A stretch of 64,000 nt of DNA from Palleronia pontilimi (GCF_016412875.1 NZ_JAEKPD010000008.1:223155-287154); one strand, 5' to 3'. Shown: positions 37,456 through 46,458, counted from the stretch's first letter. The notes: generated by a model from the sequence alone, not told the origin. Translations and numbers: made by a program.

Positions 37456-38220
37456 TCACGCGGCCTCGCGCTTGGGGTTCTTGCCCAGGATGATCATCGA
37501 CAGGATGTCGTCCTCGGTCACGTCCTCGACCCGCTCGGTGCCGACCAGCGCGCCGTTCTTCATGACCGACACCCGGTCGCACAGGGCCATCATTTCGCGC
37601 GTGTCGTGGCTGATCAGGAAGATGCCCAGGCCCTGGGCCTTCAGCTCCTTGATGATCTCGGCCACCATCTCGGTCTCGTGCACGCCCAGCGCCGCGGTGG
37701 GTTCGTCCATGATGACGATCTTGGCGTCGAAATACACCGCCCGCGCGATCGCCACCGATTGCCGCTGGCCGCCCGACAGCGCCGACACCGGCACGCTGAA
37801 TTTCTGGAAGTTGGGATTCAGCCGCGCCATGATCTTGCGCGTCTCGGATTCCATCGTGGCATCGTCCACCAGGCCCAGCCGGGTGGTCAGCTCGCGCCCC
37901 AGAAACAAGTTGGCGGCGGCGTCCAGGTTGTCGGCAAGCGCCAGCGTCTGGTAGATCGTCTCGATGTTGTAGTCGCGCGCATCGGCGGGGGTCTTGATGT
38001 CGGCCTTCTCGCCGTTGATCCAGATTTCGCCCGAATCCATCCGGTAGGCGCCTGCCAGGATCTTGATCAGCGTCGACTTGCCCGCGCCGTTATGGCCCAG
38101 CAATCCCACGACTTCGCCGGGATAGAGGTCGATCGAGACGTCATCGACCGCCTGCACGCCCCCGAACGAGATCGAGATGTTTCGCAGATCGACCAGCGGT
38201 GTGCCTTGGTTCTTGGCCAT
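37456..38220 (-). CDS. sugar ABC transporter ATP-binding protein (single ABC domain)
   Basis: Energy-coupling ATPase of a CUT2-type sugar importer. The 254 residues contain one ABC domain: Walker [10 protein letters not shown] near residue 39, Q-loop region [20 protein letters not shown], signature [14 protein letters not shown], Walker [13 protein letters not shown] and switch His ISHDTREM. E. coli XylG and RbsA are about 500 residues with two ABC halves, so this protein must pair as a homodimer, as in FrcA-like systems. It is third in the SBP-permease-ATPase operon. Confidence 0.92.
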   Translation of the reverse strand: MAKNQGTPLVDLRNISISFGGVQAVDDVSIDLYPGEVVGLLGHNGAGKSTLIKILAGAYRMDSGEIWINGEKADIKTPADARDYNIETIYQTLALADNLDAAANLFLGRELTTRLGLVDDATMESETRKIMARLNPNFQKFSVPVSALSGGQRQSVAIARAVYFDAKIVIMDEPTAALGVHETEMVAEIIKELKAQGLGIFLISHDTREMMALCDRVSVMKNGALVGTERVEDVTEDDILSMIILGKNPKREAA

Positions 38221-38231
38221 GATCGCTCTCC

Positions 38232-39563
38232 TTATTTCGAGTTGCGGCGATAGAGGATGTCGAGGAACACCGCGAGCACCAGGACCGAGCCCACGACCAC
38301 CTGCTGCATGCCGGCGTCAAAGCCGATCAGCACCATGCCCGATTGCAAGGACTGCATCACGAGCGCGCCCAAGATAGCGCCGAAGACCGTGCCCACGCCA
38401 CCAGCCAGCGACGTGCCACCGATGACGGCTGCGGCGATGACGTAAAGCTCGTCCAGTGTGCCAAGTGCGTTGGTGGCCGAGTTCAGGCGCGCTGACGCGA
38501 CCACGGCCGAAAGACCGGCCAGGCCGCCCATAATGGCGAAGATCTTCACGGTCATCCATTGGGTATTGATCCCCGCCAATGCCGCCGCCTCGGGGTTGCC
38601 GCCGATGGCGAAGACGTAGCGGCCGAACCGGGTGCGGCGCAGAAGGACGGTCATGACGATGCCCACCGCCAGGAGGATCAGAACCGGGATCGCGAAGCCG
38701 TGGCTGATGAACAGGCCGCCCTCGGGGATCTCGATGCCCTCGGCTTGGGTGTAGCGGCGCACGATGCCGCGCGGCCAGGGGTAGGAATTGACCAGAAGCA
38801 CGGCGCCGATGGCCACCGCGCAGCCGACGACGGCGATGAAGGTATCGGCCCAGACCGGGTGCTGGGGAAAGCGGAACTTGGTTCGCTGACGGCGTCCGTT
38901 CAGGACAAGCAAGACCACGGCCGCGCAGGCGATCAGACCGACGATCCAGCTGCCGGTCGCGCCGATTGCCCCGTAAGGCCCGCCGCCCAGCAGCGAAAAC
39001 GTTTCGTCCACTGGCGAAATCGTCTCGCCCCGCGCGACCAGAAAGGCCGAGCCGCGCCAGACCAGCAGACCGCCAAGTGTCACGATGAAGGCCGGGATCG
39101 CACCATAGGCGATCAGTGCGCCCTGGAACGCGCCGATGCAGGCCCCCATCGCGATGCCGACCAGCACGGTGATGATCCAGATCGCCGGATGCCCCAGCCC
39201 CAGAAATTGCGGCAGGATGTTCACCTGCACGGTGCCCATGATGATGGCGCAGAACCCCAGGATCGATCCCACAGACAGGTCGATATGGCGGGTGATGATG
39301 ACCAGCACCATGCCACAGGCCATGATCCCGATGGACGAGGTCTGGACGCTCAGGTTCCATAGATTGCGCGGCGTCAGGAAGGCGCCGAAATCATTCACGA
39401 TCACGCCGTAGAGATGGAAGCCGGTCCAGATGATCAGCAGGGCGGCGACCATGCCGATCAGGCGGGTGTCGATCTCGGTCGCGGTCAGGAACTTTGTCCA
39501 GGCCGTCTTGCCCGTCTGCGTGGTGCCGGGATGGGCGGGGGCGTCTTGGGTGGCATCGCTCAT
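38232..39563 (-). CDS. sugar ABC transporter permease, XylH-like
   Basis: Inner-membrane channel of the CUT2 importer, 443 residues with about ten hydrophobic segments. Family features are [76 protein letters not shown] and [18 protein letters not shown] long insert between the two halves (about residues 215-300) is typical of XylH-type permeases. GAGG precedes ATG 39563. A strong hairpin lies between it and the binding-protein gene. Confidence 0.9.
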   Translation of the reverse strand: MSDATQDAPAHPGTTQTGKTAWTKFLTATEIDTRLIGMVAALLIIWTGFHLYGVIVNDFGAFLTPRNLWNLSVQTSSIGIMACGMVLVIITRHIDLSVGSILGFCAIIMGTVQVNILPQFLGLGHPAIWIITVLVGIAMGACIGAFQGALIAYGAIPAFIVTLGGLLVWRGSAFLVARGETISPVDETFSLLGGGPYGAIGATGSWIVGLIACAAVVLLVLNGRRQRTKFRFPQHPVWADTFIAVVGCAVAIGAVLLVNSYPWPRGIVRRYTQAEGIEIPEGGLFISHGFAIPVLILLAVGIVMTVLLRRTRFGRYVFAIGGNPEAAALAGINTQWMTVKIFAIMGGLAGLSAVVASARLNSATNALGTLDELYVIAAAVIGGTSLAGGVGTVFGAILGALVMQSLQSGMVLIGFDAGMQQVVVGSVLVLAVFLDILYRRNSK

Positions 39564-39653
39564 GGGGGAAACCTCGCGCGGGTCGGTCCAGGGATCGCGG
39601 GGACCGGAATGCCGTCGAAACGGTCTGCGCCGGACACCGCAAGAAACAGGGAT

Positions 39654-39686
39654 CCCGTCGCCGCCCCAAAAGGATGCGGCGACGGG
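39654..39686 (-). promoter_or_regulatory. intercistronic hairpin between binding protein and permease genes
   Basis: Perfect 11-base arms CCCGTCGCCGC and GCGGCGACGGG flank an 11-base loop. It begins 9 bases beyond the binding-protein stop on the minus strand and lies about 90 bases before the permease ATG. No T-run follows. Known roles of such hairpins in ABC operons are partial termination and 3'-end protection of binding-protein mRNA; here that is inferred. Confidence 0.7.
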
Positions 39687-39695
39687 GAAGGCCGC

Positions 39696-40730
39696 TTACT
39701 GGCAGGCCTCGACGCTGTCCATGGCGCCTTCGCAAGCCTGCTCTTTCGAGATGTGGCCCGCATCGATCACCAGGTTCAGGTTGTCTGCGGTGATCGGCGT
39801 GGGCTGCAGGAAGATGGCGTTCATCTCGACACCCTTCTCGCCACCCGACCAGGTCTCGGCGCCTTCGACCTCGGCCAGCGCCGTGCCGTCGGCCAGCGAA
39901 ACCGCGATTTCGGCGGCGGCCTTGCCCAGGTCGTTGGAGTTCTTCCACACCGACACGGTCTGCGTGCCGCGCGCGACGCGGTTCAGCGCCGCCAGGTCGC
40001 CGTCCTGCCCGCCCACGGGAATATCCAGGCCTTGGGCGTTCAGCGCCGCGATGACGCCGCCGGCCATGCCGTCATTCTCGGCCAGGACCGCGTCCACCTC
40101 GTTGTTGTTGGCGGTCAGGATCTGCTCCATGTTGCGCTGGGCATTCTCGGGCTTCCAGCCGTCGGTGAAGGCTTCGCCGACGATGGTGATGTCGCCCGCT
40201 TCGATCTTCGGCGACAGCACTTCCATCATGCCTTCCAGCAGGAACAGCGCGTTGGGATCGCCCGAGTCACCCTTGATGATGGCGTAGTTGCCCTCGGGGG
40301 CTTCGGCCATCACGGTCTCGGCGATAATGCTGCCCACGCCCTTGTTGTCGAAGGTCAGGTAGAAGGCGCGCGGATCCTCGATCAGGCGGTCATAGCCCAC
40401 CACCGGGATGCCTTCGTTGTCGGCCTGGTCGATCGCAGGACCGATGGCGTCCTTGTCCATGGCCAGGATGATCAGCGCGTCGGCGCCCTGGGCGATCAGC
40501 GCCTCGATGTCGGTCAGTTGCTTGGCGGCCGAGGCTTGCGCGTCGGACGAGATGTACTTGGCACCGGCTTCATCCAGCGCGGCCTTGATCGCGGCCTCGT
40601 CGGTTTTCCAGCGCTCTTCCTGGAAGTTGGACCAGCTGACGCCCACGGTGGGGCCTTCGTGTTCGGCGGCGAACGCCACCGAGGTGAGCGATGTGGACAG
40701 CGCGGCGGCCGCCAGAAGTGAAAGACGCAT
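39696..40730 (-). CDS. sugar ABC transporter substrate-binding protein, XylF-like
   Basis: Periplasmic binding protein, 344 residues from ATG 40730, preceded by GGGAGGATTAC. Signal peptide MRLSLLAAAALSTSLTSVAFA. The fold is type I periplasmic binding. Segments resembling D-xylose-binding XylF include VGVSWSNFQEERWKTDEAAI, AILAMDKDAIGPAI-type text (IILAMDKDAIGPAIDQA), YDRLIEDPRAFYLTFDNKGVGSI and AENDGMAGGVIAAL. Xylose is the best guess for the ligand. The divergent ROK regulator supports a pentose or related sugar, but no xylose isomerase or kinase genes are in the window. Confidence 0.87.
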   Translation of the reverse strand: MRLSLLAAAALSTSLTSVAFAAEHEGPTVGVSWSNFQEERWKTDEAAIKAALDEAGAKYISSDAQASAAKQLTDIEALIAQGADALIILAMDKDAIGPAIDQADNEGIPVVGYDRLIEDPRAFYLTFDNKGVGSIIAETVMAEAPEGNYAIIKGDSGDPNALFLLEGMMEVLSPKIEAGDITIVGEAFTDGWKPENAQRNMEQILTANNNEVDAVLAENDGMAGGVIAALNAQGLDIPVGGQDGDLAALNRVARGTQTVSVWKNSNDLGKAAAEIAVSLADGTALAEVEGAETWSGGEKGVEMNAIFLQPTPITADNLNLVIDAGHISKEQACEGAMDSVEACQ

Positions 40731-40791
40731 GTAATCCTCCCAGATGTTGTTTCGCCGGTTCAGCCGACGACCAGATTCTTGCGTAAGCCGA

Positions 40792-40820
40792 AGCATGGCG
40801 ATATTTATTTCGCCTGTCAA
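40792..40820 (-). promoter_or_regulatory. candidate xylF promoter overlapping operator
   Basis: On the minus strand TTGACA (40820-40815) and CATGCT (40797-40792) are spaced by 17 bases. The -35 box is a perfect consensus; the -10 box is weak. The -35 lies within the inverted repeat at 40803-40827, so a bound ROK protein would block it. Confidence 0.5.
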
Positions 40821-40827
40821 AATAAAT
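40803..40827. promoter_or_regulatory. candidate ROK-regulator operator
   Basis: Perfect inverted repeat ATTTATTT - 9 bases - AAATAAAT in the divergent region between the xylF-like gene and the ROK regulator. Its AT-rich arms stand out in GC-rich DNA. ROK repressors generally bind such two-fold AT-rich sites next to their target genes; binding here is an inference. Confidence 0.6.
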
Positions 40828-40924
40828 CCTTTGCCAAATGCCTATTTTTCCATACTCTGCGCAGGAAAGCTGTTCTGCGCTGCCGCATTATGCGGATCAT
40901 TTTGCACATGCAGCAGGAATTAAT

Positions 40925-42229
40925 ATGGGCAATGAAAGAATAGCGACGGAAAGCGACGACACCGCTGCAGCGCAGCGACGTGGATGTGGCCCTTTGCATC
41001 CGCTGCGTGGGGATTCGGACGCGTCCGTCGCGCCCCTGCGCCAGCTGATCTTCGAATCGGTCCGGGCCGAAGGCGCGCTCAGCCGGGTCGAGATTGCCCG
41101 CAATCTCGGCGTCAGCCCGGCATCGGTCACGTCGGCCGCCAACGAGCTGATCGGAGCCGGCTATCTCGAGGAAATCACCGCGCCGCGCCGCGATGCCGAA
41201 CCGACGGTGCGCGGCCGTCCGCCCGTGGCGCTGGCCGTGCAGGCGGGTGCCGGGCTCGTTGCGGGCCTGAAGATCGCTGCCGCGACCAATTCGGCGGTAC
41301 TGCACGATTTCGCGGGCAACGCCATTGCCGACGTGACCGAGCCGGGCGTCGGCAATGCCGTCTCGCCGGACGCTTTCGATTCCATCGCCGACACCCTTCT
41401 GACCACGCTTCTTGACCGTGCGGGCCGCACCCGCGCCGAAGTGCATGCCGTGGGCCTGGGCCTGCCTGGCTTCATCGACAGCGCGGCGGGCACTGTGCTG
41501 TGGTCCGCGCTGCTGGACACCGCGCCCGTCGATCTGCGGGACCGGCTGGCCACGCGGCTGGGCGTGCCTGTGGTCATCGACAACGACGCCAACCTGCTGA
41601 CGCTGGCCGAGTTGTGGTTCGGCGATGGCCGCGCCATGGGTAATTTCGCCGTCGTCACGATCGAGCACGGGGTGGGCATGGGGCTGGTTCTGAACAACCG
41701 GCTGTTCCGCGGCGCTCGCGGGCTGGGGACCGAGCTCGGCCACACGAAGGTGCAGCTTGACGGCGCGCTCTGCCGCTGTGGGCAGCGCGGCTGCCTGGAG
41801 GCTTACGTGGCCGATTACGCGCTGGTGCGCGAGGCCTCGACCGCGCTGGACTGGGATCCGTCCGAGCTTGTGGGATCGGGTCGGATGCTGGCCCAGCTCT
41901 ACGAGCACGCCAAGTCCGGCGACCCTGCGGCGACGTCGATCTTCCGCCGCGCGGGTCGTTACCTGGCCGTGGGATTGGCGAACGTAATCAACCTGTTCGA
42001 TCCCGAACTTATCATCCTGTCCGGCGAGCGGATGGAGTACGACTTCCTGTACGCCGACGAGGTTCTGGCCGAAATGGCACGCGCCGCGATCCAGGTGGAC
42101 CGCCCGGCCCCGCGGGTCGAAATACATGCCTGGGGCGACCTGATCTGGGCGCGGGGCGCCGCGGCCCTGGCGCTCAGCCAGCTGACAGCCCAGCGCCTGG
42201 GCGCGCCGGGTGTGTTGGAGGATACATGA
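40925..42229 (+). CDS. ROK family transcriptional regulator (XylR/NagC type)
   Basis: Sugar-responsive repressor, 434 residues from ATG 40925, preceded by CAGGAATTA. A winged-helix domain spans about residues 35-95 (LRQLIFESVRAEGALSRVEIARNLGVSPASVTSAANELIGAGYL). The ROK sugar-kinase-like domain follows with VGLGLPGFIDSAAG, DNDANLLTLAELWFG, EHGVGMGLVLNNRLFRGARGLGTELGHTKV and the zinc motif CRCGQRGCLEAY. It diverges from the xyl-like transporter, with a candidate operator between them. Its stop overlaps the next ATG as ATGA. Confidence 0.93.
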   Translation: MGNERIATESDDTAAAQRRGCGPLHPLRGDSDASVAPLRQLIFESVRAEGALSRVEIARNLGVSPASVTSAANELIGAGYLEEITAPRRDAEPTVRGRPPVALAVQAGAGLVAGLKIAAATNSAVLHDFAGNAIADVTEPGVGNAVSPDAFDSIADTLLTTLLDRAGRTRAEVHAVGLGLPGFIDSAAGTVLWSALLDTAPVDLRDRLATRLGVPVVIDNDANLLTLAELWFGDGRAMGNFAVVTIEHGVGMGLVLNNRLFRGARGLGTELGHTKVQLDGALCRCGQRGCLEAYVADYALVREASTALDWDPSELVGSGRMLAQLYEHAKSGDPAATSIFRRAGRYLAVGLANVINLFDPELIILSGERMEYDFLYADEVLAEMARAAIQVDRPAPRVEIHAWGDLIWARGAAALALSQLTAQRLGAPGVLEDT

Positions 42230-43728
42230 TCCGCCTGGCCCTTCTGTGTCTCGCCGCGACCCCGGCGCTGGCCGACCCGATCTTCATCGACCGCGCGGGC
42301 GCCCTGCCCGCACCCCACGTCTATTCCGGTGGCTGGGCGCATTTCGTGGGCGGCGGGGTGGCGCTGATGGATTGCGACGGCGACACACGCCCGGATCTGT
42401 TCGCCGCCGGGGGCGAGGCTCCGGCGCTTCTGGCCCGCAACGTGACCCCGCCCGGCGGCGACATCGCCTTCGAGCCTGTGCCGATCGGCCCGCGCACGGG
42501 CGTCACGGGCGCCTACCCGCTCGATCTGGACGGCGACGAAAATATCGACCTGTTCGTGCTCCGCAACGGTGTGAACCGGGCGCTGTTGGGGAATGGTGAT
42601 TGCACCTTCACCGATGGCACCGCCGCGCTGGGCCTGCCGCAGGACAGCGCCTGGACCACGGCTTTTAGTGCGACGTGGGAGGACGGCCAGGCGCGGCCCA
42701 CCCTTGCCATCGGCAATTACGTCGACGCGGATGATCCCGACGGCCCCTTTGGCACGTGCGACGACAGCTGGCTGATCCGGCCCGAGGGCGACCGTTACGG
42801 TGCGGCCGAGCCGATCGCGCCCAGCTTCTGTCCGCTGTCGATGCTGATCTCGGACTGGCGGCGCGACGGCACACCGCTGCTGCGGATGTCCAACGACCGG
42901 CACTACCACATCAATCGTGGCTACGAGCAGATGTGGGATCTTTCGCCCCTGCGGGAATGGGAGATTTCAGACGACTGGCCGCGCCTGCGGCTCTGGGGCA
43001 TGGGCATCGCCAGCGCCGACATCACCGGCGACGGGCTGGCCGAGGTGGTGCTGACATCCATGGGCGACCAGCTGATCCAGACGAACGACGGCAAGCGCTT
43101 CACCGCCCTGCCCTTCGGCGTCGGCACCTATGCCGCGCGGCCCTACACAGGCGATGACGGGCGCCCATCGACCGGCTGGCACGCCGAGTTCGCCGATTTC
43201 GACAACGACGCGCGGCTGGACCTGTTCATCGCCAAGGGCAACGTGGACCAGATGCTGGGCCTTGCCATGGCCGATCCCAACAATCTGCTGATGCAGCAGC
43301 CCGACGGCACCTTCGCCGAACGGGGCGACCTGGCGGGTATCGGAACCCCGCATCGGGCGCGCGGCGCGGCCATCGCCGACCTGAACGCCGACGGGCGGCT
43401 GGACCTCGTGGTGGTGAACCGCCGCGCGCCGCTGGAGATCTGGCAGAACGCCACGCCCGACACCGGCAACTGGCTGGAGGTCGAGCTGGCGCAACCGGGT
43501 GGCAATCCGCGCGCGGTGGGCGCCGTCATCGAGCTCAGGATCGGCGACCGCCTGCACACCCGCGAAATCACCGTGGGCGGCGGCCACGCTTCGGGCAGCG
43601 CGGTGGCCGCGCATTTCGGACTGGGCGATGCCGATCGGGCCGAGCTGCGCGTGACCTGGCCCGACGGCACGCAGGAGCCTTGGCGCGCGGTCGAGGCGAA
43701 AAGCCGCCTGACGATCGCGCGTGACTGA
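42226..43728 (+). CDS. secreted FG-GAP/ASPIC-domain (CRTAC1-like) protein
   Basis: A 500-residue exported protein with a short signal peptide (MIRLALLCLAATPALA). Several FG-GAP/VCBS-type repeats contain Asp-rich calcium-type loops: DCDGDTRPDLF, DLDGDENIDLF, DITGDGLAEVV, DFDNDARLDLF and DLNADGRLDLV, consistent with a beta-propeller. The C-terminal part (NWLEVELAQPGGNPRAVGAVIELRIG ... VTWPDGT) is an ASPIC/UnbV domain. It overlaps the ROK regulator stop by 4 bases, so the two are coupled. Its partner or ligand is unknown. Confidence 0.88.
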   Translation: MIRLALLCLAATPALADPIFIDRAGALPAPHVYSGGWAHFVGGGVALMDCDGDTRPDLFAAGGEAPALLARNVTPPGGDIAFEPVPIGPRTGVTGAYPLDLDGDENIDLFVLRNGVNRALLGNGDCTFTDGTAALGLPQDSAWTTAFSATWEDGQARPTLAIGNYVDADDPDGPFGTCDDSWLIRPEGDRYGAAEPIAPSFCPLSMLISDWRRDGTPLLRMSNDRHYHINRGYEQMWDLSPLREWEISDDWPRLRLWGMGIASADITGDGLAEVVLTSMGDQLIQTNDGKRFTALPFGVGTYAARPYTGDDGRPSTGWHAEFADFDNDARLDLFIAKGNVDQMLGLAMADPNNLLMQQPDGTFAERGDLAGIGTPHRARGAAIADLNADGRLDLVVVNRRAPLEIWQNATPDTGNWLEVELAQPGGNPRAVGAVIELRIGDRLHTREITVGGGHASGSAVAAHFGLGDADRAELRVTWPDGTQEPWRAVEAKSRLTIARD

Positions 43729-43743
43729 TCCGCCGGGGCCGTC

Positions 43744-44091
43744 CTATCGGGGCGGCTGCGATCCCGCCAGCACCAGAAGCCCCCCGGCGATCGCCCAGTT
43801 CTTGACGAAGATCGACATCTGCCAGCCATCGGCGGGGATGAAATGGAAGACGCTCGTCACCATGCAGTAAGCCGCGAGCAACAGCGCCACCGGGCGTAGC
43901 CACAGCCCCGCGACGAGCGCCACGGCACCCAGCCCGTTGAAGACGAGCGCGGGCCAGACCAGCCAGCCCGGCAGGCCCATGCCCCGCAACAGCCCTTCGA
44001 CCTGGCCCGGATCGACGGCCTTCTGCACGGCGCCCGCCGCGAACAGCGCGGCCAGCAGGACCCGCCCGACGATCTGCAAATAACGGCTCAC
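43744..44091 (-). CDS. DoxX family membrane protein
   Basis: A 115-residue protein with four hydrophobic segments (LQIVGRVLLAALFAAGAVQK, LVWPALVFNGLGAVALVAGL, VALLLAAYCMVTSVFHF and WAIAGGLLVLAG), the DoxX/quinol-type layout. The start is probably GTG 44091, with AGAGGG 9 bases upstream. An in-frame extension to 44193 has no hydrophobic or family content. It faces the FG-GAP gene and diverges from the small membrane protein at 44156. Biochemical role is unknown. Confidence 0.8.
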   Translation of the reverse strand: MSRYLQIVGRVLLAALFAAGAVQKAVDPGQVEGLLRGMGLPGWLVWPALVFNGLGAVALVAGLWLRPVALLLAAYCMVTSVFHFIPADGWQMSIFVKNWAIAGGLLVLAGSQPPR

Positions 44092-44155
44092 CTGGTCTGG
44101 CCCTCTTTCGCGCGGCCTGCCATCGTGGCGCCGGGACAGACCGGGACGCCAGCCG

Positions 44156-44299
44156 ATGACCAACACGATTGCCGCAAGCCTGGGCCTGCTCATCGCGGCC
44201 CTTCTTCTTGCTGACTACGCGCTGAACGATTTCGGCGCGAGCCTTTTCCTGGCCGCCCGGCTGGTCGACCTGATCCATACCCTTGCCTTCTGGCGGTAG
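44156..44299 (+). CDS. 47-residue membrane protein upstream of gap
   Basis: Starts MTNTIAASLGLLIAALLLADY with one hydrophobic helix (residues 4-20). A second amphipathic stretch follows (GASLFLAARLVDLIHTLAFW). It lies 93 bases upstream of gap on the same strand. I recall short proteins with this layout, ending in ...FWR, upstream of gap in many Rhodobacteraceae, sometimes mislabelled as GAPDH. Function is unknown. Confidence 0.75.
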   Translation: MTNTIAASLGLLIAALLLADYALNDFGASLFLAARLVDLIHTLAFWR

Positions 44300-44392
44300 G
44301 CGCGCCCGGTTGACGGCGCGCGCGGAATACATTGAAACCGACATAACGGACCCGATCACCGGGTCGCGAACTCAGACGGGAGATTTCATCGA

Positions 44393-45391
44393 ATGACAGT
44401 CAAGGTTGGCATCAACGGCTTCGGCCGCATCGGACGCAACGTGCTGCGCGCCATCGTCGAGTCGGGCCGCACCGATATCAAGGTCACGCATATCAACGAC
44501 CTGGGGCCCGTAGAGACCAACGCCCACCTGTTGCGCTACGACAGCGTGCATGGGCGCTTCCCGGCCGAGGTGACGACCGGCGACGACTGGATCGACGTGG
44601 GCCGCGGCCACATCAAGGTCACGTCCGAGCGCGACCCCAAGGCGCTGCCGTGGGACGGCGTCGATATCGCGCTGGAATGCACCGGCATCTTCACGTCGCT
44701 GGAAAAGGCCTCGCTGCACCTGGAAAACGGCTCGGACCGCGTGCTGGTCTCGGCGCCCTGCGGATCGGCCCACAAGACCATCGTTTACGGTGTGAACCAC
44801 GACACGCTGACCTCGGACGACACCGTGATCTCCAACGCGTCGTGCACCACCAACTGCCTGTCGCCCGTCGCCAAGGTCCTGAACGACACCATCGGCATCA
44901 AGCGCGGCTTCATGACCACGATCCACAGCTATACCGGCGACCAGCCGACGCTGGATACGATGCACAAGGACCTTTACCGCGCGCGCGCCGCGGCGCTGAA
45001 CATGATTCCCACCTCGACCGGGGCCGCCAAGGCCGTGGGCCTGGTGCTGCCCGAACTCGACGGCAAGCTCGACGGTGTGGCGATCCGCGTGCCCACGCCC
45101 AACGTGTCGGTTGTCGACCTGACCTTCGAGGCCGATCGCGACACCAGCGTGCAGGAAATCAACGATGCCATCCGCGCCGCGGCCGACGGTCCCATGAAGG
45201 GCATTCTGGGATACACGGACGAAAAACTGGTCAGCTCGGACTTCAATCACGATCCGCATTCGTCGATCTTCCACATGGATCAGACCAAGGTTATGGAAGG
45301 CACGATGTGCCGCATCCTGACCTGGTACGACAACGAATGGGGCTTCTCGAACCGGATGGCCGACACCGCGGTCGCCATGGGCAAGCTTTAA
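44393..45391 (+). CDS. gap: glyceraldehyde-3-phosphate dehydrogenase, type I
   Basis: NAD-dependent glycolytic/gluconeogenic enzyme, 332 residues. The Rossmann start VKVGINGFGRIGRNVLRAI is followed by ECTGIF, the catalytic Cys in SNASCTTNCLSPVAKVLND near residue 152, the His in TIHSYTGDQPTLD, RARAAALNMIPTSTGAAKAVG and the C-terminal WYDNEWGFSNRM. GACGGGAG lies about 9 bases before ATG 44393. A GC-rich hairpin follows the gene. Confidence 0.97.
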   Translation: MTVKVGINGFGRIGRNVLRAIVESGRTDIKVTHINDLGPVETNAHLLRYDSVHGRFPAEVTTGDDWIDVGRGHIKVTSERDPKALPWDGVDIALECTGIFTSLEKASLHLENGSDRVLVSAPCGSAHKTIVYGVNHDTLTSDDTVISNASCTTNCLSPVAKVLNDTIGIKRGFMTTIHSYTGDQPTLDTMHKDLYRARAAALNMIPTSTGAAKAVGLVLPELDGKLDGVAIRVPTPNVSVVDLTFEADRDTSVQEINDAIRAAADGPMKGILGYTDEKLVSSDFNHDPHSSIFHMDQTKVMEGTMCRILTWYDNEWGFSNRMADTAVAMGKL

Positions 45392-45406
45392 TCCGATCCC
45401 TGCGCG

Positions 45407-45425
45407 CCCCGGCATATCGCCGGGG
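45407..45425 (+). terminator. hairpin after gap
   Basis: Arms CCCCGGC and GCCGGGG with a 5-base loop, 15 bases after the gap stop. No T-run follows, so termination by this stem alone is uncertain. Confidence 0.45.
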
Positions 45426-45568
45426 CCGCGAATTCGTGCGGGACGGACCGCGCGAAGGCAATTTCGAGTGTCAAGGTGCGGCACACCGCGCGCTTCTTCA
45501 CAGTCCTGCTGACAATTCGGCTAAACTCGTCTAGGTTACAACGCAGTATAGCCCTCAGGCGACCCGCC

Positions 45569-46000
45569 ATGCCCTGCATGTATCAAATCCATCCGCGCGA
45601 AAATTTGATCGTAAAGAAATACAGGGGCGCCATCACCGTGCGTGAAGTCCTGGAATTTTTCGACGCCATCGAATCCGATCCGCATTTTAGGGACGGGATT
45701 TACGAGTTGGATTGCCTGAAAGATCTCACCGAGCTGAAAATCACCGTGCGCGACCAGCTGAAGCTGCTCGACATGATCCGCCTTATCAGCACCCGTAAAT
45801 CCGGCCCAAGCCGCAAGGCGATGGTCGCGCCATCCGGGATTGGCCGGGCGACCGCCAACCGGATCGTCGAAGAGGTCATGCGGGTTCGGGGCGCGAGCAT
45901 CGCGGCATTCAACGACCTACCGGCCGCGCTCGACTTCCTAGGACGACGCGACCTTGAAAAGTCCGGCATGTTCGACTGGTTGATCGCCACCGTTCATTGA
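45569..46000 (+). CDS. STAS/SpoIIAA-like hypothetical protein
   Basis: A 143-residue cytoplasmic protein. The N-terminus (YQIHPRENLIVKKYRGAITVREVLEFFDAIESDP) has the beta-beta-alpha start of SpoIIAA/STAS-like proteins found in many proteobacteria. ELDCLKDLTELKI and a central VAPSGIGRATANRIVEEV follow. The C-terminus is ALDFLGRRD. ATG 45569 or ATG 45578 may be used; neither has a clear ribosome-binding site. It is monocistronic between gap and the DUF1127-like gene. Function is unknown. Confidence 0.7.
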   Translation: MPCMYQIHPRENLIVKKYRGAITVREVLEFFDAIESDPHFRDGIYELDCLKDLTELKITVRDQLKLLDMIRLISTRKSGPSRKAMVAPSGIGRATANRIVEEVMRVRGASIAAFNDLPAALDFLGRRDLEKSGMFDWLIATVH

Positions 46001-46157
46001 GATTGTGGCGGCCCGGCCGATCCCGCGCGACCCGTGCGAAGGCATGCAATCGGCGCATGGCGGGGTTGATCCTCGCCCGGTTGTTGGGCGCTAACATCGG
46101 GGTCATATCGGGGGTGTAGGCAGCAAGGCCTGCGCACCGAAAGGAACGGAGTTTCCA

Positions 46158-46319
46158 ATGACCATGATCGAACGACTCAAAGACATCATCTCCAAGCGCG
46201 CGCAATACAACCGCACGGCGGGCGAACTACGCCATCTGCCGCTCGAGACCCAGATCGACCTCGACCTGAATGGCCGCGATACCGATGCGATCGCCCGCCG
46301 GGCGGTTTACGACGCATGA
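46158..46319 (+). CDS. DUF1127-like small protein
   Basis: A 53-residue protein, AAGGAACGGAG 7 bases before ATG 46158. Sequence features are MIERLKDIISKRAQYNRTAGELRHLPLE and IARRAVYDA, matching the short Arg-rich DUF1127 family of alphaproteobacteria, where members have been tied to RNA binding and stress adaptation. A strong intrinsic terminator follows within 30 bases, so it is a compact single-gene unit. Confidence 0.78.
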   Translation: MTMIERLKDIISKRAQYNRTAGELRHLPLETQIDLDLNGRDTDAIARRAVYDA

Positions 46320-46344
46320 CCGACCTTTCTTCTTGCCGCCATTG

Positions 46345-46375
46345 AAAGGCGCGGGCCCCCAAGCTCGCGCCTTTT
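46345..46375 (+). terminator. rho-independent terminator after the DUF1127-like gene
   Basis: Stem AAAGGCGCG / CGCGCCTTT with a 12-base loop, followed by TT. It starts 26 bases past the stop codon. Confidence 0.75.
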
Positions 46376-46458
46376 TCGCGTCGGCAGCATCGCCTTGCCG
46401 CAGTCCCGTTCAGGCCGTATGACCCGCCCGAAACCGCTTTCCTGCGAAAGGCCATCCC

